Part shown: one piece after another, positions 35,129-43,750 of the stretch
How the letters are laid out: the number at the start of each line of letters is the position of its first letter
Position numbering within the stretch: the first letter of the stretch is position 1
Assembly (NCBI RefSeq): GCF_900115635.1
Contig: NZ_FOXE01000019.1
Location: 1-64,000 of the forward strand
Reading direction: 5' to 3'
DNA from: Oscillibacter sp. PC13
GTDB lineage: Bacteria > Bacillota > Clostridia > Oscillospirales > Oscillospiraceae
Length of the DNA stretch: 64,000 nt
Translations under genes and position numbers: made by a program
Notes under the pieces: generated by a model
Databases searched by the model: none
Told to the model about the DNA's origin: nothing
The model's input: only the letters and a program-made list of their open reading frames with translations

Positions 35129-35190
35129 TAAAAAAATGCCAAACTGCCCAAAGAGGCGCATATTAAGCGCCTTTCTTTGGGCAGTTTGGA
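35129..35190 (-). terminator. Terminator after carbamate kinase
   Basis: A 15-bp perfect stem, CCAAACTGCCCAAAG / CTTTGGGCAGTTTGG, topped by a smaller GCGC stem; TTTTTTT follows leftward. Confidence 0.9.
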
Positions 35191-35207
35191 AAATTATAAA
35201 ATATTGG

Positions 35208-36143
35208 CTATTGACCAATTGAGGTTCCGGTTTTTCCTGCAATACCGTCCTTTGCTTTTTCCAACAGAGTGATGAGCGCAGTACGGCCGGGTTTGGACTC
35301 GGCAAATTTTACAGCCGCCTGGACCTTGGGCAGCATGGATCCAGGCGCGAATTGACCATCCGCCTCATATTGCCTGGCCTGTACAGGCGTCAGCCGATCC
35401 AGCCACTGCTGGTCAGGCTTTCCAAAGTTGATGGCAACCTTTTCCACGGCCGTAAGAATGATCAGCGTATCGGCATTCAGTTCTTCCGCCAGAAGCTCAG
35501 AGGCGAAATCCTTATCAATTACGGCGCCGGCACCCTTGAGGTGATTCCCCTCTGTTTGAAAGACCGGAATACCGCCGCCGCCGCAGGCTACGGCCACTTG
35601 GCCGGCATCCACCAGAGCCCGTATGGCATCGATTTCGATGATGGACTTGGGACGGGGGGAAGCCACACAGCGGCGCCAGCCGCGGCCCGCATCCTCCATC
35701 ACTGCGTTGCCGCGGCGGCGCATTTCCTCCGCCTCGGCCTCCGTCATAAAGGTGCCGATGGGCTTGGAGGGGTGCTGAAAGGCGGGATCTTCCGGATCCA
35801 CTTCTACCTGTGTGAGAATCGTGGCCACAGGCTTGTGAATGCCGCGGTTCAAAAGCTCCTCCCGCAGAGAGTTCTGCAAGTCATAACCAATATATCCCTG
35901 GCTCATAGCCGTACAGACGGACATAGGGGCCATGGGGTGAGAGGGATCCTCGCGGGAAAGTGTGGTCATGGCAATGTTGATCATGCCAACCTGAGGCCCA
36001 TTACCGTGGGCCACGACCACCTCGTGCCCTTCCTCAATCAGATCCACAATGGCGCTTGCCGTGTGCTTCACAGCGGCCATCTGCTCCGGCAGGTTTTTAC
36101 CCAGGGCATTGCCGCCCAAGGCGATGACAATCCGTTTGCCCAT
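35208..36143 (-). CDS. arcC: Carbamate kinase
   Basis: 311 residues, standard length. Motifs: RIVIALGGNALG at the start, VVAHGNGPQVGMINI, and VACGGGGIPVF. The enzyme converts carbamoyl phosphate plus ADP to ATP, CO2 and ammonia. It is the third gene after ygeY and ygeW, which fits energy recovery from carbamoyl phosphate released by a YgeW-type carbamoyltransferase, as in the E. coli yqeA-ygeW region. The ATG at 36143 (MGKRIVIALGG) is preceded by AAAAGGGG. Confidence 0.93.
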   Translation of the reverse strand: MGKRIVIALGGNALGKNLPEQMAAVKHTASAIVDLIEEGHEVVVAHGNGPQVGMINIAMTTLSREDPSHPMAPMSVCTAMSQGYIGYDLQNSLREELLNRGIHKPVATILTQVEVDPEDPAFQHPSKPIGTFMTEAEAEEMRRRGNAVMEDAGRGWRRCVASPRPKSIIEIDAIRALVDAGQVAVACGGGGIPVFQTEGNHLKGAGAVIDKDFASELLAEELNADTLIILTAVEKVAINFGKPDQQWLDRLTPVQARQYEADGQFAPGSMLPKVQAAVKFAESKPGRTALITLLEKAKDGIAGKTGTSIGQ

Positions 36144-36182
36144 GATAGGTGTATCCCCTTTTCTGTAATCTTTATAAAGTGA

Positions 36183-36217
36183 ATTTGGCGGGAACATGAG
36201 ATCACATTCCCGCCAAA
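36183..36217. other. Intercistronic stem-loop between ygeW and arcC
   Basis: TTTGGCGGGAA / TTCCCGCCAAA, 11-bp stem with 13-nt loop and no real U-tract in the direction of transcription. More likely an mRNA processing or partial attenuation element than a full terminator. Confidence 0.5.
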
Positions 36218-36236
36218 CGCCAGTTTTCAGCCAATT

Positions 36237-37427
36237 TTAGAAAATTTTTCGCGGACCACCCTGATCCAGCGCCATCAGCGCAGAAACGGGATCCTTCACC
36301 TTGCTCATCATAATCATGGCGGCAATGATATAGGGCTTGAAGGAGGCCTGCTTATACAGGGGCACCAGGTAACGATCGAAGACAGAGGCGTCCACCTCAC
36401 CCTCCTTGCAGCTGACACCAGTGATGTCGGCGGGCAGGCAGTGGAGATACAGAGCCTTGCCGCCCCGCGTCTTTTTCATCATCTCCTCAGAGCAGGTCCA
36501 GTCCTTATGCTGGGCATTTTGGGCCAACAGCTGCTGCTCCAGCGCATCAATACCGGCCTGGTCGCCTGCCTGATATAGCTTTGTGCGCTGTTCCATGGCG
36601 GCAAAGGGAGCCCAACTCTTGGGATAGACAATATCGGCGTCCTGGAAGGCCTCCTCCATCGTGGCAACCTTTTTATAGCTGCCGCCGGTAGCTGCTGCAT
36701 TCTTCCGGGCGATATCCTCCACCTCGGGCATTACGTCGTATCCCTCGGGATGAGCCAGCACCACATCCATGCCGAAGCGGGTCATCAATCCGATGACACC
36801 CTGGGGAACGGACAGGGGCTTCCCATAGGAGGGGGAGTAGGCCCAAGTCATGGCAATCTTTTTGCCCTTCAGGTTCTCCACACCGCCGAATTGATGGATG
36901 ATGTGCAGCATATCAGCCATGCACTGGGTGGGGTGATCCACGTCGCACTGCAGGTTTACCAGCGTGGGCTGCTGCTCCAGGATGCCATCCTGGTAGCCCT
37001 CCTTCACGGCGTCCATGAAGGTCTTTTGATACTTATGGCCCTCTCCGATGAACATGTCATCCCGGATGCCGATGACATCGGCCATAAAGGAAACCATGTT
37101 GGCGGTTTCACGGACGGTTTCGCCGTGGGCGATCTGGGATTTCTTTTCGTCCAGGTCCTGGACCTGCAGACCCAGCAGGTTGCAGGCAGAGGCAAAGGAG
37201 AACCGGGTGCGGGTGGAGTTATCCCGGAAAATGGAGATACCGAGACCGGAGTCAAAAACGCGGGTGGACTTATTGCGCTCCCGCAGATCCCGCAGAGCAT
37301 CTGCCACCGTGAAAATAGCATCCAGCTCTTCATCGGTCTTATCCCAGGTCCAATAGAAATCATTTTTGTACATGCTGTTGATGTGGAGCTTCTCCAGGTG
37401 CTGCGCCAGCTCTATTGTCTTAGACAT
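36237..37427 (-). CDS. ygeW: YgeW-type ornithine/aspartate carbamoyltransferase family protein
   Basis: 396 residues, longer than OTC or ATC and matching YgeW. The carbamoyl-phosphate loop is DNSTRTRFSFASA; HPTQCMADMLHI and the substrate-loop LHCLPADITGVSC follow. YgeW is associated with anaerobic, selenium-linked purine catabolism and is thought to phosphorolyse an N-carbamoyl (ureido) compound to carbamoyl phosphate; the exact substrate is not deducible here. It lies between ygeY and carbamate kinase in one operon. Confidence 0.93.
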   Translation of the reverse strand: MSKTIELAQHLEKLHINSMYKNDFYWTWDKTDEELDAIFTVADALRDLRERNKSTRVFDSGLGISIFRDNSTRTRFSFASACNLLGLQVQDLDEKKSQIAHGETVRETANMVSFMADVIGIRDDMFIGEGHKYQKTFMDAVKEGYQDGILEQQPTLVNLQCDVDHPTQCMADMLHIIHQFGGVENLKGKKIAMTWAYSPSYGKPLSVPQGVIGLMTRFGMDVVLAHPEGYDVMPEVEDIARKNAAATGGSYKKVATMEEAFQDADIVYPKSWAPFAAMEQRTKLYQAGDQAGIDALEQQLLAQNAQHKDWTCSEEMMKKTRGGKALYLHCLPADITGVSCKEGEVDASVFDRYLVPLYKQASFKPYIIAAMIMMSKVKDPVSALMALDQGGPRKIF

Positions 37428-37471
37428 AATCAGGACTCTCCTTCAAATTCAGATTGAAATGGATTTGCCTC

Positions 37472-37500
37472 TCCGCCTTTTCCAACAGAAAAGGCGGAGA
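37472..37500. other. Intercistronic hairpin between ygeY and ygeW
   Basis: CTCCGCCTTTTC / GAAAAGGCGGAG, perfect 12-bp stem. No U-tract follows leftward. Confidence 0.5.
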
Positions 37501-37511
37501 AAAGCGGGTTC

Positions 37512-38924
37512 TTATTGAATGTCGTTGTCGGTCAAGCTTTGGCGGAATTCCGTCACATCGGCCGATTTGTTCTCTTCCTTATACAGGCCGGGAACGGCGG
37601 CATACAGTGCCGCACAGGTCACCAAATCCTGCTTCCAGGTGATCTCGTTAGGGGCGTGTGCCTGGGATTCGGCACCGGGACCAAATCCGACGCAGGGGAT
37701 GCCGTACCGGCCCTGAATGGACACACAGTTGGTAGAGAAGGTCCACTTATCGGTGAGAGAACGGCCCTCCCGCAGATGCATAGCGTCCTTCTTGGGATCC
37801 GGATCCACATGACCGATCCGCTTGTCGCCCCATAGGGCGTGGTGGGCGTCAACCAGCGCCTGGACATGGGCGGCGGTCTCCTTGTTGATCCAAGTGGGGA
37901 AGAAGCACTCCGTCTCATAGACCTCGCCGGTCCAGGCGGGTCTGTCATACATGTACATACTGACCTTCACATCATCGCCGTACTTTTTGACGCTGGGCAG
38001 CTGGCGGATTTCCTCCAGACAGGAGTCCCAAGTCTCACCGGCAGTCATGCGGCGGTCAATGGAGATGGCGCAGCTGTCTGCCACGGCGCAGCGGCTGGGG
38101 GAGGTATAAAAAATCTGAGAGGTCGTGCAGGTGCCGCGGCCAAGGAAACGGGCGTCCTCCCAATGTTCCGGGTTGTACTTGGGGTTGAGCATCTTGACAA
38201 GGCCCTTAACAGCTTTGTCATCGGCATCATCATTTTCATTCAGAGCACGAACATCCTGGAGAATGTCAGCCATCTTGTAAATTGCGTTGTCGCCCCGCTC
38301 GGGAGCACTGCCATGGCAGGAGACGCCGTGAACATCCACTCGGATTTCCATCCGGCCCCGGTGTCCGCGGTAAATGCCGCCGTCGGTGGGCTCGGTGGAG
38401 ATGACAAACTCAATTCTGCGCTGTGCCTCTTCCTTGCTGGGGAAGTACTTGTTGACGATGTACTGCCAGCACATGCCGTCACAGTCCTCCTCCTGGACAG
38501 AGCCGACCACCATGATTTGATAGCCCGCGGGAATCAGTCCCAGATCTTTCATAATTTTTGCGCCGTATACGGCGGACGCCATACCGCCCTCCTGGTCGCT
38601 GCCACCCCGGCCGAAGATGATGTCATCAGTCTCATAGCCCTTGTAGGGATCGGCCTCCCAGTTTTCAATGTTGCCAATGCCCACCGTGTCGATGTGGGAG
38701 TCGATGGCGATGATCTTATCGCCGCTTCCCATCCAGCCGATGATGTTGCCAAGGCCATCGATTTCAACCTTGTCAAATCCAACCTTTTCCATCTCTGCCT
38801 TGATGCACAGAACAACGTCCTTTTCTTCGCAGCTTTCGCTGGGATGGGAAATCATGGCCCGCAGGAACCGGGACATGTCGGACTTGTAGCCCTCCGCCGC
38901 AGATTTAATCACTTCGAAATCCAT
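37512..38924 (-). CDS. ygeY: YgeY family selenium metabolism-linked M20 hydrolase
   Basis: 470 residues of the M20/ArgE/DapE metallopeptidase fold. Metal ligands are in [30 protein letters not shown] and [14 protein letters not shown]; the dimerisation insert contains [16 protein letters not shown]. The closest family by length and motifs is YgeY, described as selenium metabolism-linked. It probably hydrolyses an amide or ureido intermediate upstream of YgeW. GGAGGCGG precedes the ATG, and it is the first gene of ygeY-ygeW-arcC. Confidence 0.9.
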   Translation of the reverse strand: MDFEVIKSAAEGYKSDMSRFLRAMISHPSESCEEKDVVLCIKAEMEKVGFDKVEIDGLGNIIGWMGSGDKIIAIDSHIDTVGIGNIENWEADPYKGYETDDIIFGRGGSDQEGGMASAVYGAKIMKDLGLIPAGYQIMVVGSVQEEDCDGMCWQYIVNKYFPSKEEAQRRIEFVISTEPTDGGIYRGHRGRMEIRVDVHGVSCHGSAPERGDNAIYKMADILQDVRALNENDDADDKAVKGLVKMLNPKYNPEHWEDARFLGRGTCTTSQIFYTSPSRCAVADSCAISIDRRMTAGETWDSCLEEIRQLPSVKKYGDDVKVSMYMYDRPAWTGEVYETECFFPTWINKETAAHVQALVDAHHALWGDKRIGHVDPDPKKDAMHLREGRSLTDKWTFSTNCVSIQGRYGIPCVGFGPGAESQAHAPNEITWKQDLVTCAALYAAVPGLYKEENKSADVTEFRQSLTDNDIQ

Positions 38925-38984
38925 ACGTCCGCCTCCATAATAATATTTTGTACTCGGGCTTGGGTGTTTTTACTATTTAATTTC

Positions 38985-39013
38985 ATGATAGCACAGGGAC
39001 TATATACTGTCAA
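38985..39013 (-). promoter_or_regulatory. Promoter of ygeY-ygeW-arcC
   Basis: TTGACA (39013-39008), 17-bp spacer, TATCAT (38990-38985). Close to consensus. Confidence 0.75.
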
Positions 39014-39129
39014 ACTATTTTTTTGGCTACAAAAAACTTTTTCAAATTTGGAGGCAGGAAGTGGAAGAGACATTCGGAAAGTGACAGAAAATTAGGAAGG
39101 CTTCTGTAAAAATAACCAAAAAAATTTTT

Positions 39130-39173
39130 TTATTAGCTAATAAATTGACATGATAGAAGAATGTTGCTATCCT
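39130..39173 (+). promoter_or_regulatory. Distal promoter of the YheO-regulator operon with TTAGCTAA box
   Basis: TTGACA (39145-39150), 17-bp spacer, TATCCT (39168-39173). A perfect 14-bp palindrome TTATTAGCTAATAA (39130-39143) lies directly upstream, its core TTAGCTAA ending 4 bp before the -35. Confidence 0.6.
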
Positions 39174-39249
39174 AATAAACGTACAATTGTATGGAATAAG
39201 TCTGTATGAAAAGCTGGTTTGTCTGCTTGTACAAAAACCTGAAAAAATT

Positions 39250-39289
39250 TTAGCTAACCTATTGAATGTTTTGAAAAACGTGATATGAT
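39250..39289 (+). promoter_or_regulatory. Proximal promoter of the YheO-regulator operon with TTAGCTAA box
   Basis: TTGAAT (39262-39267), 16-bp spacer, TATGAT (39284-39289). The same TTAGCTAA octamer (39250-39257) ends 4 bp before the -35, exactly as at the distal promoter. Confidence 0.6.
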
Positions 39290-39319
39290 AAAATCAGATG
39301 TGATTAAAGGAGAGGATAG

Positions 39320-39967
39320 GTGACGGCATTGGAAGCGAGTAAACTGGAGCTGCTGAAGCAGATTGCCGCGGGAATTGCGGCGCAGTTTGGCAGCAATTGC
39401 GAGGTAGTCATTCACGATGTCGGCGGCAAGGGAGCGGAGCACTCGATTGTCCATATTGAAAACGGTCACGTCAGTGGCCGGAAAGTTGGAGACGGAGGCT
39501 CTCTTGTGGTTGTGGAGCAGCTGATGCAACAGGACTCCCATCCCACGGACCATTTGGGCTACCTGACAAAGACCGCCACTGGAAAAGTACTGAAATCCAG
39601 CACCATGTACATCCGCAACAACCGCGGTAAAGTCGTGGCCCTGCTGTCCATTAACTACGATATCTCTTCTTTGCTGATGGTGGAGAACGCAGTGCGGGAA
39701 CTGGTTTCACCGCGGGATCAGACCCAGACAGAACCGGAAAAAATTGTAAACGTCAACGATGTCCTGGAGGAATTGATTCAGCAATCCGTAACCTTGGTCG
39801 GAAAACCCGCAGCACTGATGAATAAGGATGACAAGGTTCGCGCCATCCAGTTCCTCAACAAGAGCGGGGCCTTTTTGATTACCAAATCCGGAGATAAGAT
39901 TGCGAAGTATTTTGGAATTTCCAAGTATACCCTTTATTCGTACATTGACACAAAATTGGAATCATAG
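39320..39967 (+). CDS. YheO-type PAS/HTH transcriptional regulator
   Basis: 215 residues. The N-terminal two thirds is the YheO PAS-like domain (CEVVIHDVGGKGAEHSIVHI, ... NNRGKVVALLSINYDIS), and the C-terminus is the HTH_22 helix-turn-helix (FLNKSGAFLITKSGDKIAKY, FGISKYTLYSYID). Members such as DauR control amino-acid or purine catabolic genes in response to a small ligand. The start is GTG at 39320 following AAAGGAGAGG. It heads an operon with two PLP enzymes, 12 bp before the first, and is divergent from ygeY. Confidence 0.88.
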   Translation: MTALEASKLELLKQIAAGIAAQFGSNCEVVIHDVGGKGAEHSIVHIENGHVSGRKVGDGGSLVVVEQLMQQDSHPTDHLGYLTKTATGKVLKSSTMYIRNNRGKVVALLSINYDISSLLMVENAVRELVSPRDQTQTEPEKIVNVNDVLEELIQQSVTLVGKPAALMNKDDKVRAIQFLNKSGAFLITKSGDKIAKYFGISKYTLYSYIDTKLES

Positions 39968-39979
39968 GAGGATATCATC

Positions 39980-41461
39980 ATGGGAGCCATTTCTCTCGCT
40001 GTTAACAAAGAAGGCTTGCAGCACAATATCAAGAAGGCCAAGGAAAACCATATCATCATCCCCACCATCGCGCAGATGCAGCATCCTGAGACCATCCCTG
40101 AAAAAATCCAGGCCAGTTTGAAGGGCGTGGGGCTGTGGGATGTGAATCCTCTGAACCTGTTCCGCATTACCTGGAAGAATGAGGCCAAGGAGTCCGGCGG
40201 CCTTTATCAGGCGGTGCCGAATTATATTGAGCTTCCTTCTGAGCTGACCGGCGTGCCTTGCCGGATTGTGGCCATGGTGGGCAAGTGGTTCCCCACCGGC
40301 TGCCATAAGGTAGGGGCCTCCTTTGGCTGCCTTGCTCCCCGCCTGGTGACGGGCCAGTTCGATGTGGAAAAGCACAAGGCAGTATGGCCCTCCACCGGAA
40401 ACTACTGCCGCGGTGGCGCGTTCAACTCCCGGCTTCTGGGCGCCCAAGGCGTGGCCATCCTGCCTGCTGAGATGAGCCAGGAGCGGTTTGACTGGCTTCA
40501 CGAAATCGGGGCAGAGGTCATTGCCACTCCGGGCTGCGAGTCCAACGTGAAGGAGATCTTCGACAAGACCAACGAGCTCAAGCGGGATCCTCAGTACATG
40601 ATTTTCAATCAGTTTGAGGAGATGGGCAATCCCCTGTGGCACTACAATGTCACCGGCACGGCACTGGCGGACGTGTTTGAGGCTGTCAAGCATCCTGGGG
40701 ATCAGTTTGCCGGCGCCTGCTTTACCTCCGGATCTGCCGGTACCATGAGTGCCGGCGACCTGCTGAAGGAACGGTATCCCCGTTTGAAGCTGGCGGTGGG
40801 CGAGGCGCTGCAGTGCCCCACCATCCTGGACAACGGCTTTGGCGGCCACCGGATTGAGGGCATCGGCGACAAGCATATTCCCTGGATCCACAATGTGAAG
40901 AACACCGACATGGCCATCGACATTGATGACGAGGACAGCCAGCGGCTGCTGCGTCTGTTCAACACGCCAGAGGGCCAGATGTATCTGCGGGAAGAGCTGA
41001 AGCTGTCCGACGAGCTGATTGAGAAGCTCACTTGGCTGGGCATTTCCGGCATCGCCAATGTCCTGTGCTGCATCAAGATGGCGAAGTACTATGAGTTTAC
41101 CGCCCACGATGTGGTTGCCACCGTTCTGACGGACTCCGCCGTGATGTACGGCAGTCGGATTGCTGAGCTCAACGATCTGCACGGAGCGTATAACGCCCGC
41201 GAGGCGGCGCTGGATCACGCGGTTCACATGCTCACTCTGAAGACCGACAATATGATGGAGATGGGCTATGCGGAGCGCAAGCGGGTCCACAACCTGAAAT
41301 ATTACACTTGGGTGGAGCAGCAGGGTAAGACTGTGGAAGAGCTGAATGCACTGTGGTACGATGTGGCCGGTACTTGGGACACAGTTCATGCCCAGGCCAA
41401 GGAACTGGATGAACTGATTAACGAGTTCAATGAAGAAGCCGGCGTGCTGAAAGCGCTGTAA
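39980..41461 (+). CDS. Fold-type II PLP-dependent enzyme (TrpB-like, unassigned)
   Basis: 493 residues. The likely PLP lysine is in TGCHKVGASFGCLAPRL, and the phosphate-binding loop is TSGSAGTMSAGD. It differs from YgeX (diaminopropionate ammonia-lyase, ~400 aa), which lacks these motifs. Databases usually call such proteins PLP-dependent protein subunit beta; the reaction is unknown. AGGAGG lies before the ATG. Its place between a YheO regulator and a threonine-synthase-like gene, opposite ygeY-ygeW-arcC, suggests a beta-elimination or replacement step on an amino acid freed from the ureide pathway. Confidence 0.75.
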   Translation: MGAISLAVNKEGLQHNIKKAKENHIIIPTIAQMQHPETIPEKIQASLKGVGLWDVNPLNLFRITWKNEAKESGGLYQAVPNYIELPSELTGVPCRIVAMVGKWFPTGCHKVGASFGCLAPRLVTGQFDVEKHKAVWPSTGNYCRGGAFNSRLLGAQGVAILPAEMSQERFDWLHEIGAEVIATPGCESNVKEIFDKTNELKRDPQYMIFNQFEEMGNPLWHYNVTGTALADVFEAVKHPGDQFAGACFTSGSAGTMSAGDLLKERYPRLKLAVGEALQCPTILDNGFGGHRIEGIGDKHIPWIHNVKNTDMAIDIDDEDSQRLLRLFNTPEGQMYLREELKLSDELIEKLTWLGISGIANVLCCIKMAKYYEFTAHDVVATVLTDSAVMYGSRIAELNDLHGAYNAREAALDHAVHMLTLKTDNMMEMGYAERKRVHNLKYYTWVEQQGKTVEELNALWYDVAGTWDTVHAQAKELDELINEFNEEAGVLKAL

Positions 41462-41481
41462 CGAAAAAAACTTTACACGCC

Positions 41482-41513
41482 TCAGGGGCGGGGCCTAGCA
41501 GCCCCGCCCCTGA
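41482..41513. other. Intercistronic GC-rich stem-loop
   Basis: TCAGGGGCGGGGC / GCCCCGCCCCTGA, perfect 13-bp stem with a 6-nt loop, without U-tract. It may protect or separate the mRNA halves of the two PLP genes. Confidence 0.55.
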
Positions 41514-41538
41514 CTGCTTGGTGAGAGGAGAATTAAAA

Positions 41539-42780
41539 ATGAGAAACGTATTATACGGCAAATGCGTCAAATGTGGAAAAACCTATGCGGCCACGCCGGA
41601 TTTGACCACCTGCGAGTGCGGCGGCATTCTGGATATTACCTATGATTATGACTACATCAAAACACAGCTGACAAAAGAGAAACTGGCCCAGCGGCAGGAG
41701 CGAACCATGTGGCGGTATCGGGAACTGCTGCCTATCGAGGAGAGTACCGAGCCCACGCCGCTGCGCGTAGGCTGGAGCCCCTTATACGAGGAGCAGCGCC
41801 TTGCGGATCAGCTGGGATTGAAGAAGCTGTGGGTAAAGGATGACGGTCAGAACCCCACTGCTTCACTGAAGGACAGGGCCAGCGCTATGGCGGTTGCCAA
41901 GGCACGGGAGGCCGGCGCAAAGGTCATCGCCTGTTCCTCCACCGGCAACGCCGCCAGCTCTCTTGCGGGCAATGCGGCTGCCGCCGGACTGAAGACCTAT
42001 ATCTTCGTACCTTCACGGGCGCCCAAGGGAAAGGTTGCTCAGCTGATGACCTTTGGTGCCACGGTGATCTCCGTCCAGGGAAGTTATGAGGATACCTTTG
42101 AGCTTTCCAAGGCAGCCATCGACAAGTGGGGCTGGTATAACCGGAACGCCGCCATCAACCCCTACCTTTCCGAGGGGAAGAAGACCGTTTCCCTGGAGAT
42201 TATGGAACAGCTGAATTGGGAAGTGCCCGATTATATTGCCATCAGCGTGGGCGATGGCTGCACCATCGCAGGTCTTTGGAAGGGCTTGAAGGATCTGCAT
42301 GCCATTGGCTTTATCGACCGCCTGCCCCGGCTGATCTCCGCTCAGGCAGGAGGGTGCTGCCCGATTAACCGGGCAATTGCAGAGAATCAGCCCTGGCATC
42401 CCATGGAGGAAAACACGCTGGCGGACTCTATCGCCGTGGGTGTGCCCCGGAACGCGGATAAAGCCCTTATGGCCATTCGGGAATCCAACGGCATTGTGGT
42501 GAATGTATCCGATGAGGAGATTATGGCAGCCCAGCAGCTGCTGGGACGGACCTGTGGTGTGTTTGGAGAGCCGGCAGGTGTGACCGGTACCGCAGGTGTG
42601 AAAAAACTTTGCGAGCAGGGTGTCATTGGAAAGGATGACACAGTGGTATCCGTTGTGACAGGCAACGGCCTCAAGGATGTGGCCAACGCTATCAAGGCCG
42701 CGGGAGAACCCATTTCCATCCCCAGCGATATGGAGCTGCTGCTGAAGGCCTTTGCAGAAGCCGGCATTGTAGTAGAATAA
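41539..42780 (+). CDS. Threonine synthase-like PLP enzyme
   Basis: 413 residues. An N-terminal zinc-ribbon-like patch (CVKCGKTYA ... CECGG) precedes a fold-type II core with the PLP lysine in NPTASLKDRASAM, the asparagine loop SSTGNAASSLAG and GDGCTIAGLWKGL. These match the ThrC family. No thrA or thrB is nearby, and the setting with YgeW/YgeY genes suggests it may act on a threonine- or diaminopropionate-related substrate rather than in biosynthesis. GAGAGGAG precedes the ATG at 41539; the in-frame ORF from 41518 was not used. Confidence 0.8.
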   Translation: MRNVLYGKCVKCGKTYAATPDLTTCECGGILDITYDYDYIKTQLTKEKLAQRQERTMWRYRELLPIEESTEPTPLRVGWSPLYEEQRLADQLGLKKLWVKDDGQNPTASLKDRASAMAVAKAREAGAKVIACSSTGNAASSLAGNAAAAGLKTYIFVPSRAPKGKVAQLMTFGATVISVQGSYEDTFELSKAAIDKWGWYNRNAAINPYLSEGKKTVSLEIMEQLNWEVPDYIAISVGDGCTIAGLWKGLKDLHAIGFIDRLPRLISAQAGGCCPINRAIAENQPWHPMEENTLADSIAVGVPRNADKALMAIRESNGIVVNVSDEEIMAAQQLLGRTCGVFGEPAGVTGTAGVKKLCEQGVIGKDDTVVSVVTGNGLKDVANAIKAAGEPISIPSDMELLLKAFAEAGIVVE

Positions 42781-42790
42781 TAGAATCATG

Positions 42791-42826
42791 AAAAGGGCAG
42801 GTATCGAAAGATACTTGCCTTTTTTG
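42791..42826 (+). terminator. Terminator of the YheO/PLP operon
   Basis: AAAAGGGCAGGTATC / GATACTTGCCTTTTTT with a GAAA loop and a T-tract; one internal mismatch. Confidence 0.8.
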
Positions 42827-42866
42827 GAAAAATGGAATAAAATGGCGGAAAAAGGGGGCTGGAAAC

Positions 42867-43559
42867 ATGGACAAAAGGAAAGCGGCTGCGGCCGCGGCTG
42901 TGACAGTAGTAGCGGCCGCCGGGATGGTCACCGGCGCATTGTTCGACTCTCCGGCAGATCTGCTGGAGAATCCGGATCCGCAGCCCATTGTCCAACAGCT
43001 TACAGACGGCGATAATGACGCAGGTGTGCCAGAGGAAAGGCGGACAAGCCCTGTACTCCGCCTGCGGCAGTGGGCGCTGACGCTTCCGGCAGCAGTGCGG
43101 ATGCTGGTGGGGATCCCTCTGTGGGCACTGGGGTGGGTGCTGCTGACGGGGTTCTCTGCACTGTGGGCCAGCGCTCTTGGACCAGTGGCGGAGCATCTGG
43201 CGGCATGGATTTGCCTGGCTGTAATTGTCTTGGCGGTGTTTACACTGTCGGTAAAGGCGGCTTTCCCCAATTTGCCGTTTCGGAGGATTCTGCGAAAGCG
43301 GACTGTGGCACTCCTGCTTCTTGTGACACTGGCGATGGCTGCGGCAGATCTGGCGCTGCCCTCCGTATGGAATGGATATAATATTACCTTTCGTACGCTC
43401 TGGCGGGTGGGAGCGACGGCCCTGCTGGTATGTTCATGCGGCATGTGTCTGGGACACCAGAAGAAGCACCCGGCCCCGCAAAGAGCGGACAGGGAATTGG
43501 CGCAGGAGGAGATTCGCGAGGAAGCACGCCGTCTGGCAGACAGTGTCTGTATAAAATAG
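42867..43559 (+). CDS. Unrecognised membrane protein
   Basis: 230 residues, not recognised. An N-terminal signal-anchor-like helix (about 6-25, alanine/valine rich) is followed by an acidic, probably extracytoplasmic stretch (NPDPQPIVQQLTDGDND), then three or four further hydrophobic helices between 70 and 190, and a basic, charged C-terminal tail ending in EEARRLADSVCIK. GGGGGCTGG precedes the ATG. It is a single gene bounded by terminators, directly upstream of the spoIIIA operon, but co-regulation with sporulation is not shown. Confidence 0.6.
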   Translation: MDKRKAAAAAAVTVVAAAGMVTGALFDSPADLLENPDPQPIVQQLTDGDNDAGVPEERRTSPVLRLRQWALTLPAAVRMLVGIPLWALGWVLLTGFSALWASALGPVAEHLAAWICLAVIVLAVFTLSVKAAFPNLPFRRILRKRTVALLLLVTLAMAAADLALPSVWNGYNITFRTLWRVGATALLVCSCGMCLGHQKKHPAPQRADRELAQEEIREEARRLADSVCIK

Positions 43560-43631
43560 AAAGCAATCCGGCAGCGGAAACTGCTGTGATACTCCGGTAC
43601 TGTATACAATACAATTGAATTGCACGATGGG

Positions 43632-43674
43632 AAAAACACCGGCCCCTGCGCGAAGCAGGGGCTGGTGTTTTTTT
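43632..43674 (+). terminator. Terminator upstream of spoIIIA
   Basis: AAAAACACCGGCCCCTGC / GCAGGGGCTGGTGTTTTT with loop GCGAA and seven T residues. Confidence 0.92.
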
Positions 43675-43750
43675 GCGCTTGCCGCAAAAGAACTGGCATA
43701 GACCGGGACGGGCCCTCATAGAGTGAAGCAGTACAAAGGAGGGACAAGGT

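Noticed and set aside
37472..37500. Hairpin between ygeY and ygeW as a terminator
   Set aside because: No U-tract in the direction of transcription; ygeY-ygeW-arcC are more likely one operon.
41539..42780. ThrC-like gene as housekeeping threonine biosynthesis
   Set aside because: No homoserine genes nearby and the operon context is catabolic; kept as threonine synthase-like only.
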